From Ptiloglossa arizonensis (Eukaryota; Arthropoda; Insecta; Hymenoptera; Colletidae), in contig NC_135055.1 in NCBI RefSeq assembly GCF_051014685.1, positions 22,093,501 through 22,157,500 of the forward strand: 64,000 bases of DNA, read 5' to 3'. The notes under the pieces were generated by a model, which saw nothing but the letters and a program-made list of their open reading frames with translations, was not told where the DNA came from and did no database searches. Numbering within the stretch: position 1 is the first letter of the stretch; every line of letters starts with the position of its first letter. The position numbers were made by a program, and so were the translations under genes. Shown here piece after piece: positions 1-13,901 of this stretch.

Positions 1-8
1 CGGGTCGT

Positions 9-3000
9 TCAGGGACAACGTTGCTCGTCCGTGGTGACCAGTGTGTTTGTACGAGGTTGACTGGCCTCGTGTTCGTTCTTCTCGTAACGCGTCTCCTGTT
101 GTTTGGCCGCGTTGCCGGCCTGGCCGGGTCCTGTTTGTTGCCTTCCCTTCAGGCTACGCAACATGTAGCAACGACGATGGGGACTGTGTCTGCTGTAGAA
201 GCTGTCGTATCCGCTGCTGGAAGTGGCCGTGCGTTTGAGGGCCAAAACCGCCCGGTGACCACCTACCGGAAGCCCGCATCCGCAGTTGGGCAACATTCTT
301 CGTTTGAGTAGCAAGCTTCGTCTCATCGAGCCACCGACGGTACTGCAGCCCGCGCACACGTCATCGATCACGGCGGTTCCTTGAACACTCTGAAACAATA
401 CGCCAGAACCACCGCTGGTGTAGGACGTTGAACATCTTTTAACGTAATTGCTTCCCACCTATGGACGTTCCACGTTTACTTCTAACACGCTTTATTCTTA
501 GAACGTCCATAACGTCGGATTGCCCCCGCGATCCATCCAGATCCCTTGTCGCGGAACCGAAATACCTACGTTGGTTGGCTTCCAGTTATTCCAGCAGTTC
601 TTCCGTACCGTGTTACAATGTTTATCGTTCTCCACATCGAGTCTAAATTCGTACGGTCGTTTTTGCAATCGGTATGCACCGTAACGTACGCGTATCCGAG
701 AATTGCGCGTCGGAACGTTGCCGAGCGGGGCCGCGGCAACCGTACGCGGTAAAGCGGATAACTTTACGCGAAGATCGAAGGTATACAGAATTCAACCGGC
801 GTCGTTGAACGATTCATCGCGTCGTAAACGGATATTTATCCAACGGTGATAGCGACCATTTTATTATCCCGCGTGCACGGAAGCCCGGGGCTAATTCGGT
901 GCGGTGGTGCGCGCGGTTGAAAATTCTTGCACAAAACGCGTCACGCTGCGGCAATAATTTCACGGGGTTGCGCGCGGAATTCATATCGGAGGTTTGATGA
1001 AATAGCGATACTCGCGCGGCCTCTCGCGCCCTCGTAAATTGCGGCTCGCAGCCCGTCTCGTATAAATTCCAAGAACGCTCGTCGAGCAAAAGGGTTTCCC
1101 GTGTTTTTCCCCCGAGAATCGTCGCGACAATGGCAAACCTGCGTCGTCGTCGCGCTACTCTTCGCGGCACCGATGCAAAACGGTGAGAATTCGTCGACGA
1201 ATAGCCCACGATGCGTCCATCATTCGTACGTGGTGCACCGAACATCGAACGACGAACGTTCGAGAGGAGGTCGAGGAAAGCGCGACGACGTTTTGAATTT
1301 TTCGCCGACGAAACGAGACTCGCTCGAAGAAACGATAGATTTCCGTTAACAGTCGCGACACACGGTTCTCGCGCGTCCCCGAAAGCGTAACGTGTCCCGG
1401 AGTCGACGCATAAATTTCAAAATCCCTCCTAGCGTCCCCGTCGATCGGATTTTATCGACGATGGAACCGTCGGGGGGTAGGGATTTGGGATACCCTTAAA
1501 TTTTACAATCTTCTCCGCTCGCAATAGCAAAGATATTACGTCCGTTAAATTTCAAGAAGCTCCGTACATCTTGTAATAAACGTTTACTTACCGCGGCGCG
1601 GATTTGGCCGAGCACGCTGAAAATCGTGAGGCGTGTACTCGAACGCGGTCGAGTATTACCGTGCGAGAATTACTTGGCGGTCGTTCCGTCGCTGAGTATT
1701 CGTTGCGGAAAGAAAAAGGAGAGCTTCTCTGCGAGCGTACCGGGTCGGACGTAATGGTCGGCCCTCGCGAGGCAAAACGACCCGGCGCTGTCCACGTTCT
1801 ACTTATACCCCATTTCCCTTGATCCGTGACCGTTCTTTCCACTCTGACCGAGGTACCGTTGATTTTCACGCGAATATTTGCGATTCAACTCCGAACCAAC
1901 GTCCAAAACCTAAACAAGTCCCGCGTTCATCGAACGTTCTCGGCCGCTGCGCGTATTTCGTTTCCACGTCGACGTTCGACCACTGAAATTCCATCACCTT
2001 GTAACCGTACCATCGTAGAACGTATGGAAACTGGAACGAAACGGAGAGTAGGAGGAACAGAATGGAATCACGATGGAAATCCTCCCGACGGGAACTACAG
2101 GGCACGGGTTTTGTGCGCGTTTGATTTCCGGGTTTCCACGCGCTCGAAAAAGGTGCTTCCTAAAATAACAGGACGTTGCCGTGCGACGTCCGGACGCCCG
2201 TCGCGGATACTTACTCTGTGACGATGTTTTCGATGAGCGAGCGCGCGTGGTCCGCGTCGCAGGATCTCGGCGACGCTTCGCCGAAAATTACGGGTCATGA
2301 AGCAATAGACCACAGGATTCAGAGCGCTGTTCGCGTGTCCCAAGAAGAGGCAATAGGACAGGGCATTCGTGATCGCTATGCCTTGACCTGTGAACAATTT
2401 CGAAGCGTTTATTCGGGTAATTCGACGAGAATCTCAAATTTCGTTTATTCTTATCGCGCATTGGGAAACAAGGAGCACGTACGTGTACGGTGTCGAGTTA
2501 CGGGACTCGTTTCGCGTAGGTTCGATGCGTTTCGATCAGAATTTGGAAAGTAATTCGAGAGAATTGGATTAAAAGGCGTTTGCGCACCGATTTGCGTATC
2601 GTTCGTCAACGAGGGAGCACTCACCGACCGCTTTGAAGTCGATCAAGAGCATCAGAACGTTGTACGGTAGCCAACAGAGCGCAAAGAGCATCGCCAAGAG
2701 GAGCAATATCCAAGCAATTCGCCTTCTCTCACGTACCAGCCGGAAACTCTGCGAACAGAATGCAGTTGCGCAACGACGGTGTAAACCCGGCCGGATTTAG
2801 ATCGAGTTCGATTCTCCGTCTAATCGCCACCGAGGGGGGAAGGTACCGGGGAGTCCTCGGATAATATCCATCGAACGTTCTCACGGTGCAGGAGCGCGCG
2901 CGGGAAACGAAAATTTACACCGCGGGGCGTGGACGTTTCGTTGAGCGAAACCAGCTGCGGGATCGGATCCAAGGGGAGGGAGAAAATTGGGAAAGAAAGA

Positions 3001-6000
3001 TTCGCCGCCGATGGAAAATTATGAACGGAGGGCCGGTTTTCTTCGTCTCGGTTATTTCTGAACGTTGACCGAATCGTAGTTGAATGGGGCTTTAACGAAC
3101 CAAAGTTGGAGAATCGATGCGTATCTCGAACCAACGAGGCTCGGTACGGTTTAATTGAACGCGCGAATCCGCGTCTTCGATCCGTCCCCGGATAAATTGC
3201 GGTGGAACTTCACTCGTTCGAACGCATCGAGGGAGTTCCTCGATATACAGGTTTCGCTCCGAATTATTTTTTTACGGCCCTCTACTTTTATGACCGAGGT
3301 ACCGGGAATGGTGATCTACCGACGCGAATCGTTCACTTCTCGATTCGATACCGCGACGGTATCCCCACGAATCGAAACCGTCCCTCCGTGCGTTCGAAAT
3401 TTCAAACTTCCCGTGAGCACGTTTCGATCCAATCCCGCGACACGTTCCCTCGATAATCGGATCATCGCCCGTTGAACAGAGAAGCGTGCTACCCGCGTAA
3501 AGTTACCGGGCACGTTCGAGCAAAGTTTCGACTAACCTGTTGCGAACTAGCACTTCCTTCGACGCTGTCGCAATCAAACGGTGGTTTCCTGGAGCACAGC
3601 GTTCGGCCCATCATGGAGTAGGACAGTATCACGACGAAACCTAAAGCAAACAGGTGACGAAGCGTAGGAGAAGCATCGAGTAACGGGGAAACGAACGGGG
3701 GTCGCGACCAAGGTGACACGTGGCCACGTACACGGACCAGCCGTTTGCGTTTTTCCTTCGCAAGTGAACGGGGACAGAGGGGAAAGATTGCACGCTGGAA
3801 GGTAAAGCTCGCTATTAATCACTCGGGCTTACCGGGAATGGCGTAAACCAGCACGAAACAGACAGTTCCGAAAAGATGCGCTCGAATGCCGAGTGGTGTG
3901 AAATCTTCCGAACAAATGTAGAAGGTAGGTAGCAACCGGGACACGTGCGAGATATTCTGTGAAAAATTCCCCGTCATTGTCCCGGATCCGAGGAAAGTTA
4001 TGTTGCCAAGTTTCTCGTTGGGGTTCTGGAGGGTCATCTGCGAGAAAGATTGGACAATGTTCATCCGTCGATCCGTCTTTCGGGGAAAGCAAATCTTCCG
4101 AACCGGATTTATTCGCGACGAAGTTTCCTCTCCGAACGGGAATCCCGTTTCTCCCTTCCGTGCTTTCCGCGCGGATACGAGACACAGGGATTCTTTCATC
4201 GCGCGCGGAACGACGTTACATCGCGTCCCGTTATCGACACTTACCAGACAAATTTCGCGTTCGTGGAAATAACTTTTCCACGTTTTCAATTTTCATTTCG
4301 AAGAAGTTTCGAGGCTCGTCGCCCGTTCTCCTTTCCGTTCTTTGAACGTGCGTAGGTACTCGAGCGGATCACCGTTTCTCGTAATTACGCGAACGATCCG
4401 TCGCAGCTACTCGACTTTTCTCGACGCTCGGCGACGATCCCGTGGAAAATGAAACGGGAATCGAGAGAGGATTTTTTGCGACGGGCGATAAACGGGCGCG
4501 ATCGCTCCGATCGAAGAGATGGAACGTAGAAGAAACCGGGATTCGATTGGCAAATGTATTCGGGGGAATATTCGGCAAGTTGCGCGATCGCCGAGAATTA
4601 ACCGCGATTCGATGGGGATAGATGGAAAATCACGAAAATGATTTACCGTATTCTGGCATTCGTCGAATCGCGGGGTGCCCTTGGGACGAATAGACGGCGA
4701 GGATTTATTTTTCAGCGAGACAACGATCCCACGCACTCCTCCGACTTACGTGGGTCGTATCTGGACCAACGGGGAGGGGGCTGGCGTTTTCAAAAGAATA
4801 ATACCGCCGCTTTCCTCGCCAACCCTTCGTTCGACCCGTCTGGTACGAGGCGAAGCGTCGCGCGAAAAAAAAAAAGTAAAGTCTAGCCAACGCGCAAGAA
4901 AAATGCCACGAAACGTAGCTGCAATTTTTAACCGAACGAGTATCGTTCGTTTCACGGATTCTAATCGCGGTTCTCGATTCCGGTGTCGTTCGACGTAGCT
5001 ACGGAGCAGAAATAAAAGCACGTTCGTCGATTTTTTATACCAACCACTCTCAAGACCGGTGCAAAGATGATCAAAGCGACCAGCCACAGAGCCACGATAA
5101 CGAGGACGGTGCTCTTGCGGTTGAAGACCCGTCGAAACGCTATCGGACTCCTTATCGCCAGGTATCTGTCGATGCTCATCGCGGTAATGGTGAAAACCGA
5201 AGCGGCCACGGCAACACCTACGAACGTTTTGGCTTATAGACGTGTCATCGTTGTCGTTCGAGTCACGGTTCGATTCCAGGACTCGCTACGAGGGTATAGT
5301 CATATACGCAGAGGGTATAGCGCAGGATGTACGTTCGAATCGAATGAAATATAAGTGAAACTGTATCCACGATGAGGAACTGCACGGGAAGGTATCCCGT
5401 GAAGACGCGGGCACGTGCACAAGGATCGCACACGCGCGTACAGTCTCGCTGATCTTTTATGCACGAGACCTAACGATTTTCACCCTCTCTGGTTAAAAGT
5501 CGCGACGGTGGTGCTTTCTTTCCATTCGGTGGTTCTCGTGTTTTTACCGGTTAATAATTGTTGGAATTCAACGACTTGGACCGATGCAACCCTTGAGAAG
5601 TCAAGACATAGGAGTGAGGGTACCGACTTGGATATTTTTCGGTTGGTGTCTCAACGTACCGCATGACTCTATTATATTATACTATTTAAATAAACGTTTT
5701 ATTTACTTTTCTCTCGTGTTCGACAATTCCATTATTCCACAATAATATACCGGAGAAATATAGCGAACCCGAGTCATCGATGTTGCGTGCCAATATGCGC
5801 GTATCCGAGCGTCGAAAACTGTGTGTTGAATCGGAAACGAGCAGTCGCGGAGGTGACACCTGGATTAAGGTGACATTGTATTCGTATACATCGTATACGA
5901 ACAATATCGAGCAACGTTGCTCGATCGTAGGCTTTCGAAGTCCGACTAAATCCTCCGATCCGTCGTTATCCGCGATTCCTGTCGGCTGACGTCTTTTCGT

Positions 6001-8695
6001 GTCTTCCTGGTTCAGCGCACGACTGACGAAAAGTCCTGGGGAATTAATCGACGAGAGCGTAAGGGACGGGACGCATCTCGTGCGAGTTTTTTGTCCGTGC
6101 CCTGTTGCAAATGAGCCGGAATCGGCTCGCGTAATCGATCACATTTGCGACAGCACCGAGAGGGATACTAAATACTCGCGATGCCTCGTAACGAGCCAAC
6201 GGCGAAATCGAACGTTTCGTTCCAACGAAAGAAGCCACTAATTACCTTGGAGGTAAGAGGAAAGTTTGCATATTACTTCACTGTGGACCCACACGATCGA
6301 TACCGCTTGACTGACGGCCACGGGCATACAAATTATGGTCACGAGGAGATCCGCCACCGATAGGTTCACCACGAAGTAATTAGTGACACTGGAAATAAAA
6401 AGGTTTCAGGTTGCTCTTTGTCGCGCGTCGTTGCTCGTCCGCGTCTGTAATCTCGCGTTACGTCCGATCGGGTACCGCGCGGGTACAGGGCGTGTAAAAA
6501 ACTCGGGGCATAAAAGTTGGAATATAACGGGGAGAACGCGCGTTGCGCGACACTGGATCGTAATTTATGCGGTCGAAGTGCGCGAGAATGACAAAGCGCG
6601 GTCGATCGATCACGTCGCAACCGTTGAGAACCGCGCAAGGAAAGACGCATAAGTAATGTACCACCGTAAAAACACATCTCGCGCCTTAAAAACGTTTCCG
6701 AGCCTTTGTCGATCCTTTCTCGCTTCGTTCGACGAGCGGTCGCGTGTGTCCAAAGTTGAGCGCGTACGCTGATCCTTTCCGTCGCCGCTGTCGATCGTAG
6801 GATCGATGGCTCGCGGCTCGATGGAAAAGAGCGAGTGGCTTTCGCGACGCTGAAAAATATCTCCTTTGATGCTCGTGCTCTTTACGCGACGTGTCGTTCT
6901 CGACGATCTCGAGCTCGTTTTCGAGCGAACCGTGGATCACGAGATCTACGCGGTAGTTGCCACTTGTCCTAGCTCGAATAAAAAATAACCACCTGTCCAG
7001 TTTGAACGAAAACGTTCGTATCTCACGCGCTACGATCGACGCTCGATCCACCCAACCGATGTCTCTCCCGTTTGCCGATAGTCGCGTACAAATTTTCGCA
7101 ATTTTGCCCCCACTGTCCGAAACAAACGGGCTACGTTGGCGCCAACGGATATCTCCTTTCGTCGCGAATCGCCCGAGAGATTCGAACTCTTAGATAAGAT
7201 CGTTGGTCGTCTTCGAGATCAGAGTTCGCGTAGCGAAGCTCGATTCGCGTTGCGCGACGGAGGGCGATAATATCCGCTCGAAAAATAAACACGGCCCGTG
7301 GCGAATCACGGCGTCCGTTCGCGCATCACCGCGGCGCGAACCGTTCGCTTATTTGCACGTCGCTATTGAGAATAAGCACACGCTCGCGCATTTTTCTATT
7401 CGATGTCTAAAAACGTTCAAGGTGCATTCTTCCTCGTGGTTGGACCTTTGCGCGGCAACGCTTTGTAATCCACGGATTCGAGTTACGCGTTTCGTCGTTT
7501 ACGAGCTACGATTCGCCTACGCGCGCGTAATCCACCGTACGAAAAAAAAAAAAAAAAAAAATGCGATCCCGCGATGTTTCCGCGAGTTTGTTCGCGAGTT
7601 CGGAACACCCTGTACTTTTCAATTTTCGCGACGCGCCTACGAGTTGTTACGCCCATTACGCGCGTCTCGTACCTCTCCGATCGTACGACCGTGGTTCGTC
7701 GATAATCCGTGCATCCTAATTAAACGTCTCGCGGAGACGTTCCTCTCGAGTTCTTTGCGTGGAAACTGGGTCGAGGAAACGCGATAGCCGACGTCGCGAC
7801 GACGCGACGACGCGACAAATCGTCGAGAACCCGGCACGAGCAACAACGGTGAAACAAGACACGACGGTGCGTTCTTCGCGACGCGTTTAAATTCGACGCG
7901 AATTTTTGCACACCGCCTCGCCCCGAGTTATAATTAACTCCATCGGGATCGATCCCGGTCTCCTAAAAGCAATATCCCGATAGTAAGCCGACAGGCTTGC
8001 CAGGCCGGCAGGCTCTCCAATCAACGGCCTGTGCACTCGATAACGTTCGAACCGAGCTCCGCGTAATTTGGTCGAATCTCTCTTGATCCGCTGCGAGACG
8101 CCTCGATCCTGACGTTAAATTGCTTTTAAAGCGCGTTCAGCCGCGATCGAGTGATGCGCGAATCGTCGAGAACACGGTTCGACGCTGGATCGAACTTGGT
8201 CGAGCTCGTGTTCGCAGCAACGAGAGTTCAGCAACGCCGGTAAACTCTACGAAGAACGGGACTTTTTCAAGAATTGCTAGAATCGGTGGAGAGAAACTCT
8301 ATCGTTGGGCGATAACGTTCGCGAGGGGGAAGATTATGACGCGCCGTTCGGTTCCCGAGAAGCGAACGAACGAGTCACGGGCGTTGAACAGGTGTGGAGT
8401 TTTGTTCTAGCGCGTGATCGATGCATTCACGGTGTACGTACCTGCGCATATAATGATACTTGAAAACGACCGCGATCACGAGAACGTTGGCCGTGACGGC
8501 GACCGCCATTACGGGCACGTAGAGACCGATCAACAAGTAATTCGTCTCGTGGAACTTCTCGTAGAACAACCAAAGTAACATGGTGGTGATATCCACACCT
8601 AGGTTCTCGTCAATGGGCATCGCGGTGTCGTTTCGTGTGGCGTTGAACGACGCCGAGAGCGTCGACATAGTGTCGTTGTAAACGCTGGTAGACAT
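9..8695 (-). CDS. Rhodopsin-like (class A) peptide GPCR, 8 coding exons
   Basis: Seven-transmembrane receptor of the plasma membrane, probably for a neuropeptide. Coding exons in transcript order are 8442-8695, 6246-6388, 5048-5217, 3833-3956, 3537-3640, 2625-2748, 2215-2387 and 9-389. Their phases agree and give about 490 residues. Visible landmarks are an N-terminus with N-glycosylation sequons, TM1 (YLLIGLYVPVMAV), TM2 (NLSVADLLVTIICMP), the TM3 end SIDRYLAIR (DRY motif), an extracellular-loop cysteine in FYICSED, TM6 FALCWLPYN (CWLP motif) and TM7 NSALNPVVY (NPxxY motif). The Arg/Ser-rich tail ends at a TGA at 9-11. TM2-TM3 resemble the orexin/allatotropin/trissin receptor group, but the ligand cannot be assigned. 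The donor of the third exon (AGA followed by gtggtt) is weak and was chosen because it keeps phase. Introns at 390-2214 and 6389-8441 are long and hold nothing I recognise. Confidence 0.85.
7541..7560 (+). repeat. Poly(A) homopolymer tract
   Basis: An uninterrupted run of about 20 A lies in the first intron of the GPCR gene. It is either a simple homopolymer or the tail of an old retroposed sequence. No adjacent element is recognisable. Confidence 0.7.
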
Positions 8696-11074
8696 GGCCG
8701 GCGAACGACGTCGATACTCGTAAGATTACAACGGTGGATTCCGTGGACGTTGTTCCGCCGTGGTAACGGAAACGGCTTCTGCCTCGTCGCGTGCATGAAA
8801 GTGTAGACACCACCTCCCGGATGCCTCTCGTATCAACAGAGATGACTGCGCCGACGAATCGTGTTATCGTTACACCGGGATATCTATCGTACGATCGAGC
8901 ATCCGTTCGAGGAGCGGAGGAGAGAAAGGTCCGCGCCACGGGCGATCTCGTTACCCGCTCCGGTACGAGTAAACTCGATTACGCGATTACACAGGGGGGG
9001 GGGGCGGTGGTTGGTGGCCCCCGTTCGCGCGATCGACGAACGAATTTACTTCGAAGAGAGTCCCTCCCTCGTTGCTTCGTTACCCGGTTCTTCGATCCTC
9101 CTCGAGATTCTTCACCACCGCGAGTATTTGCATCCAGCGAAGCGACGTTTCTCGCGAGAAGCGAGATCGATTTCCTATCCCGTGCGAACCAGCGATACGG
9201 TTCGAGTAGCGACGAGAGAAGACGCGCGGTAAATATTTACAGGGTAAATTCGAAGGCACTCCCTTGGACGATTTCACGCGCGAATATGGTCGATCGTGCA
9301 CCGATAGCGGACTCTGACATTTTGCGAAAGGTTTGCGATCGATCTCGCGAGTCACCGCGAGAGGGGATCGTTCGCGTTTCGATCGAGGGTACTCGATTCG
9401 CGGATTCTACAATTGCGCGACAAGTGCGAACAAACTGGAGTACGGTTCGTGGACAGAGTACGACGCGTTGCATTTTTTTTTTCGTTTCGTTTTACCGATC
9501 GGTTGGTCACGCCCGCGTTCGTAGCCGTGCGTGCTCGAGCTTTCAACGGCGGGACGCGTCGAGCGGACACGCGCGCGTTCGTTGCGGTTTCGATTCCACG
9601 GCGAGCACTTTTCGCGCGGGTTTCGTAAACATCTTTGCTCGTAAATCGCGCGAAGAGACCACGCCGTTGCCCCTTGGTTTCTCCCTGTTTACTTTATCGA
9701 GCGTATCTCCGATAGCGTACGAAACGTTGTGGGTAGGAAATCGAACGCGATCGCGGCACACGGATATTTGTAAACGTTGCGCAAATAGTCGTTGCACCGT
9801 TATTTATCGATACACGGACACTTCTTGTCAACTTGCGTTACGCGCACCTATGCAACGTTCGGGAATCGTTCCCGTTGAAAATAGAAACATCGTCGACACG
9901 GTTTTACCAACGGAGCGCTTTCGATGTCTCTTTCGAGCGTATACCGCGGGATCGAGGACGATATTTCGCGAACGCGCGGCGACGTGCAATGATCAACACG
10001 GAAGAACGATCGTGCCCGGATGACTGTTATCACGGAACATCCTCCGTGTCGATCGGGGACGAACGCGTGGATTTCTCCGCGCGAAGTGACTCGTTCTGCT
10101 CGATCGAGTTCCCTCGGTGATACGAGAATGCGCGCGAGAAGTTTCGGGAGCGGACCGCACGGTAAACTGAAAGGAAGAAAATCGCGGCTCCCGCCGTAGC
10201 TGTTGAAAGCTTCGCGGACGCGGTTGCACACCGCTCGTGTTTGCGCGCGCCTGCGTTCTCCGTTCTCCTCTCGTTCCTTCCCTCTTCGGGCATCATCCTG
10301 CTTTCCCCCGTGTCCTGCGTTACCACCGCTCGAAACGCCTCGATCCGTCACGCTCGACGCCCGTTATCGCACCAACGACCCGTCCCGAGACCATTTTCGG
10401 TTCGTTTCCTCCTTTCTACGTCCCTGGATGAATTGCACGCGCGATCCGTCACGGGAACGACGAGACCGAAATTTTTCCAAGCGCGAGGAGAAACTCGAGA
10501 CAATGAACCCCCGGCACGGGTCGGGAGCGAATTAAAAATTACTCTCGCAACGGCCCTCGTTTATCTAACACCCGAAGCTTCCTACCGAGAAGGAAACGAC
10601 GGATTCCGGGCTTGGATACAATCTAGGTTGAACAACGAATAACATTTCGTGCAACGTGTAAATTTATTTGCCAATAAAGCTTCGTACGTGGAACGCGCGA
10701 ATAGACGGCTCGTTGCAACAAAGGTTGACCGTATCTTTTGTTCGCGATTCGTGAGAACTGACTCCTCGTTTCGACGGTGATGCATTCTACGAGAGATTCG
10801 CGAGCAACGAGGAACACCCGGTACGCAACGCGTAAACTGCCGAACGAAAGATTGCGGCACGGTTTTACAACGCGTGAACACGCCCGCGTACAGCGGAGCG
10901 ACGTGTTCGTTCCATCGACGTCCAACGACACGCAGTGTTCGGGGATGTCCTTTCCTTTCAATTTCGACGTTTATTTCGTTCATTTCCACGTTTGTTTCCC
11001 CCGTTACGATCGATCTGCCGAACTGAACGGTTTCCGGTCAACCTGGTCGTCCACGGTGATCCTCGACACGTCGT
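8696..11074. other. Intergenic/5' region between GPCR start and gustatory receptor stop
   Basis: No exon can be supported here. The stretch is CpG-rich, has several long but compositionally biased Arg/Ser-rich open frames, a run of about 12 G near 8993-9004 and a T run near 9472. It should contain the promoter and 5' UTR of the minus-strand GPCR and the 3' UTR of the gustatory receptor. Confidence 0.5.
10970..10975 (-). terminator. Candidate poly(A) signal of the gustatory receptor
   Basis: TTTATT on the plus strand reads AATAAA on the minus strand, about 100 bases past the gustatory receptor stop codon. Assignment rests on position only. Confidence 0.35.
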
Positions 11075-13901
11075 TCATCGAAGTATCACCAAATACGTCG
11101 TCATGCTCGAAACGATCTGCAAGCAAACATCGATCGAAATTATTCGAAATTATTGGACACCAGCGTGACACGTGGATGATCGACAATCCAACAATCGTCT
11201 CGCTCGAGGCATTTCACGATTGACGTTAATCGACGTCCCCCTCTCGACACGCCCCTATCAATTTTTTGCCCAATAAAAGAGAACCCGCATCGATTCCCAA
11301 ACGACTCTCTGTTCCCCTAGTGTTTTCCTCCTGGACCTCTTACCGAGAGTAATAGCGGTAGATCCACTCGCAGGAAGCCCGCAACGATAAAGAAGTGCAC
11401 CTTCCGCAATTGGAAGTACGCAGCCGCCTCCAGGTTCTCCTGCAATTACACACGCGGTAGTAGTCGATAGACGAGACCGGTGGCGCGGAAAATGAGACGA
11501 GTTATCGGTTCGTTAAGGGTACGGTGTAACCGGGGAAAGTGGAGCAGGACCAATTAACCGCGCAGGAGTGAACGTTGTCGCGATACGGTAACGCAACGAC
11601 AACAACGCGTAACGTAAAGGATAGTCCTCGCGAGGATCCGAGCGTCGTTCATCTCGAGCTCTCGAGCTCGAAATCTTTCGGCGAACGATGTTCCGAATGT
11701 ATGAAACTCGCTCGCACTTTATGAGATACGACTCGGAGAGATTACCATATTCTTTTGGATCGCGAAGCGAAAGTTCGCGCAACGCTCTTCGATCTTCGCG
11801 GGAACAAAGTTTCCTCTCGCGTGCGTTCGCGTACGCTTTGTACGCTTGTATTCTTGCCCTTTCCCGTTGAAAAGTCACCGCTTGGATACGACGCGAGATA
11901 AGAATTGTAGATCGAGCGGAGAAGACTCTTTGGGGCAACGCGAAGAGTTCGCGAGTTACTCGACCTCGAGGAAACATGAATTATTGAGTGCGCAGTGGCT
12001 CCTCGAACCTTGACGCGAGAACGCGAAAGACACGGAAAGCACGGCCAACCGTGTAACGACGCTCTTACCTGTAGGAACACGCGTCTCGTGGAAGCGGAGC
12101 TGGACGGCGCGAAGATGATCTCACCGACGCGATTCGCCTAAACAAATACGGTACGGTCTTTAACGATGTCCGTACGAGAGTTTGAGGAGGTGTCTACCTG
12201 GCGCGCCAACGAGTGGCAGACGACGGTGATCAAGACCAAATTCCACGAGCAAACGATCGCCAGCATCGATTCTCTGAGCCTCCTGTAGCTCGACGCGTTG
12301 TACTCGTTCAGGGTGTAGATCCTCGACATCGCGTTTATCGTGAAGCTCAAGATCCAGAGAGACAGTTGTACCGAGTAAGCGGAATTCAACGTCTCGGTCG
12401 CGTTCACGAGGGAGGAATGCAACCACCGTACTTGTTGCAACGTGAAACGTCCGTCCAATCGATCCGGTACTATCGGCTCGCCCTTCCCTGACGAAACGCC
12501 CGGAATTATCGTCGCTCGTTAACGGAACTCTAAGGGCGCGATCCGTTCAGGGGGAGAAACGTTCGTTGGTTATCGAGTCGACGATATCGATTCGAATTTT
12601 CTTCGGAAATTGTAACGGGAAACAAGCCGAGCGGAGAATTGCTTGTTTAGCGTTGGAAATTTACGATTTGGCAAAGAGGCGGGTGTAGTTCCTACGGTGT
12701 CGTACCGAGTAAACCGTGCCGGTTCGTGGAAAGCCAACGTCAACGATAATAAGCAAAACTGTCGGCCAAATGAAATAAAATACGATTTCGCGGACTGCTG
12801 GTATGCTTATGCAACGCGAAGCTAGCAAAATAGAATTAAAGCGACGATCGATCGCGACCGCGAACACGATTTCGTACGGGCCGTAAACGAAACTCGTAAA
12901 CAGATAAACGAGTGGTCGCCGACGGTGTATATTTCAAAAGTAAGCTCACCCGTAGAGAACGTCAGCATATCGCACAGTAGACGAAATCTCGCCCGGATAA
13001 GGAACGCCAGACAGACGAACATCAGGACCTGCGTACACACAGCGGCGTCGATGACGATGTACGCCAAACCGTGGACGATCGGTAATCTGTTCTCCACCCT
13101 GCGAAACGACGATATCGTTCAATCAACGATCGTTTCTACGATGCAACCGGTTGCAAGGAACCGAACGCTTATCCATCGTGTTGGCCTACGCGTGTCGATC
13201 CTCGAACGAGAGAATTTTACGAGATCGTTGTCTGAAATGGAGATTCATCGTTCGTTCGTTCGTAGGATTAATCGAGTCGAGAAACTTGGGAACTAAATTA
13301 AAACTTTACGGAAAGTTCAAGGACGCTCGTTCTTCGCTCGAAGAAACTCGGTTTCGACGTCGTAAAAATTTGATAATCCTTTCAACCGTTCTCGATCTCT
13401 ACTATCTTCGCTACTCCGAGTGCTTTACCTGTAACTCAAGTATCCGACTATCGTCCAGTACGTCAAAGTGAGGAACACCGTGCCGCGACAGATATTACGC
13501 ACTTTGACTCGTTTCGCGGGATCGTGAAATTTCGTGGCACGATCGAAGTTACGCAGCTGGGAGAGAACGAGACGTATTTTGCTGTTCCATACGGTCGTCA
13601 GAGTGACGTCCACGAAAAAGCACAAGAAGACCAGGGCCACCCTCGTGAAGCTGAAGATCGCTGCCTTCGTGTCCAATTGGCTGTACGTGAACACGTAGAC
13701 GTGCAACACCACCAGACTGCTCATGTAGAAGATCATCGATAACACGATGAAGAACACGTCCCGGGGTCTCCTCGCTTTGATGTCGTCCTCGACGACAACG
13801 TAAGTCGTGCTGCCCAATATCCGGCCGGTTTTAAAAACCGAGAACATATCGCCGACGAGCGCCATTCTCGATCGTATACTTTCGACTCGAGTTTGCGACA
13901 C
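11075..13901 (-). CDS. Insect gustatory receptor (7tm_7 family), 6 coding exons
   Basis: Chemosensory ligand-gated ion channel subunit of gustatory neurons, plasma membrane. Coding exons in transcript order are 13429-13901, 12950-13098, 12198-12487, 12069-12137, 11344-11439 and 11075-11116. Phases match and give about 372 residues, a normal length for the family. The C-terminal half is diagnostic: HSSLVNATETLNSAYSVQL, then VGEIIF...TRRVFLQ, then FQLRKVHFFIVAGFLRVDL, and the tiny last exon encoding IVSSMTTYLVILR and a stop. That last exon is the classic TYLVI...Q-like end of insect Gr proteins. A downstream Met at 13865 (MALVGDMF) is an alternative start. The intron at 12488-12949 contains a hydrophobic open frame that is not needed. 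The exact receptor subfamily is not assignable by eye. Confidence 0.85.

Noticed and set aside
8791..10023. 410-codon open frame on the plus strand
   Set aside because: Its sequence is Arg/Ser/Thr-biased with no domain, typical of CpG-rich DNA poor in stop codons. It lies outside the recognised genes and overlaps their presumed regulatory DNA.
12661..12867. Hydrophobic minus-strand frame inside the gustatory receptor gene
   Set aside because: The flanking exons join in phase without it and give a complete Gr protein, so it is intron.
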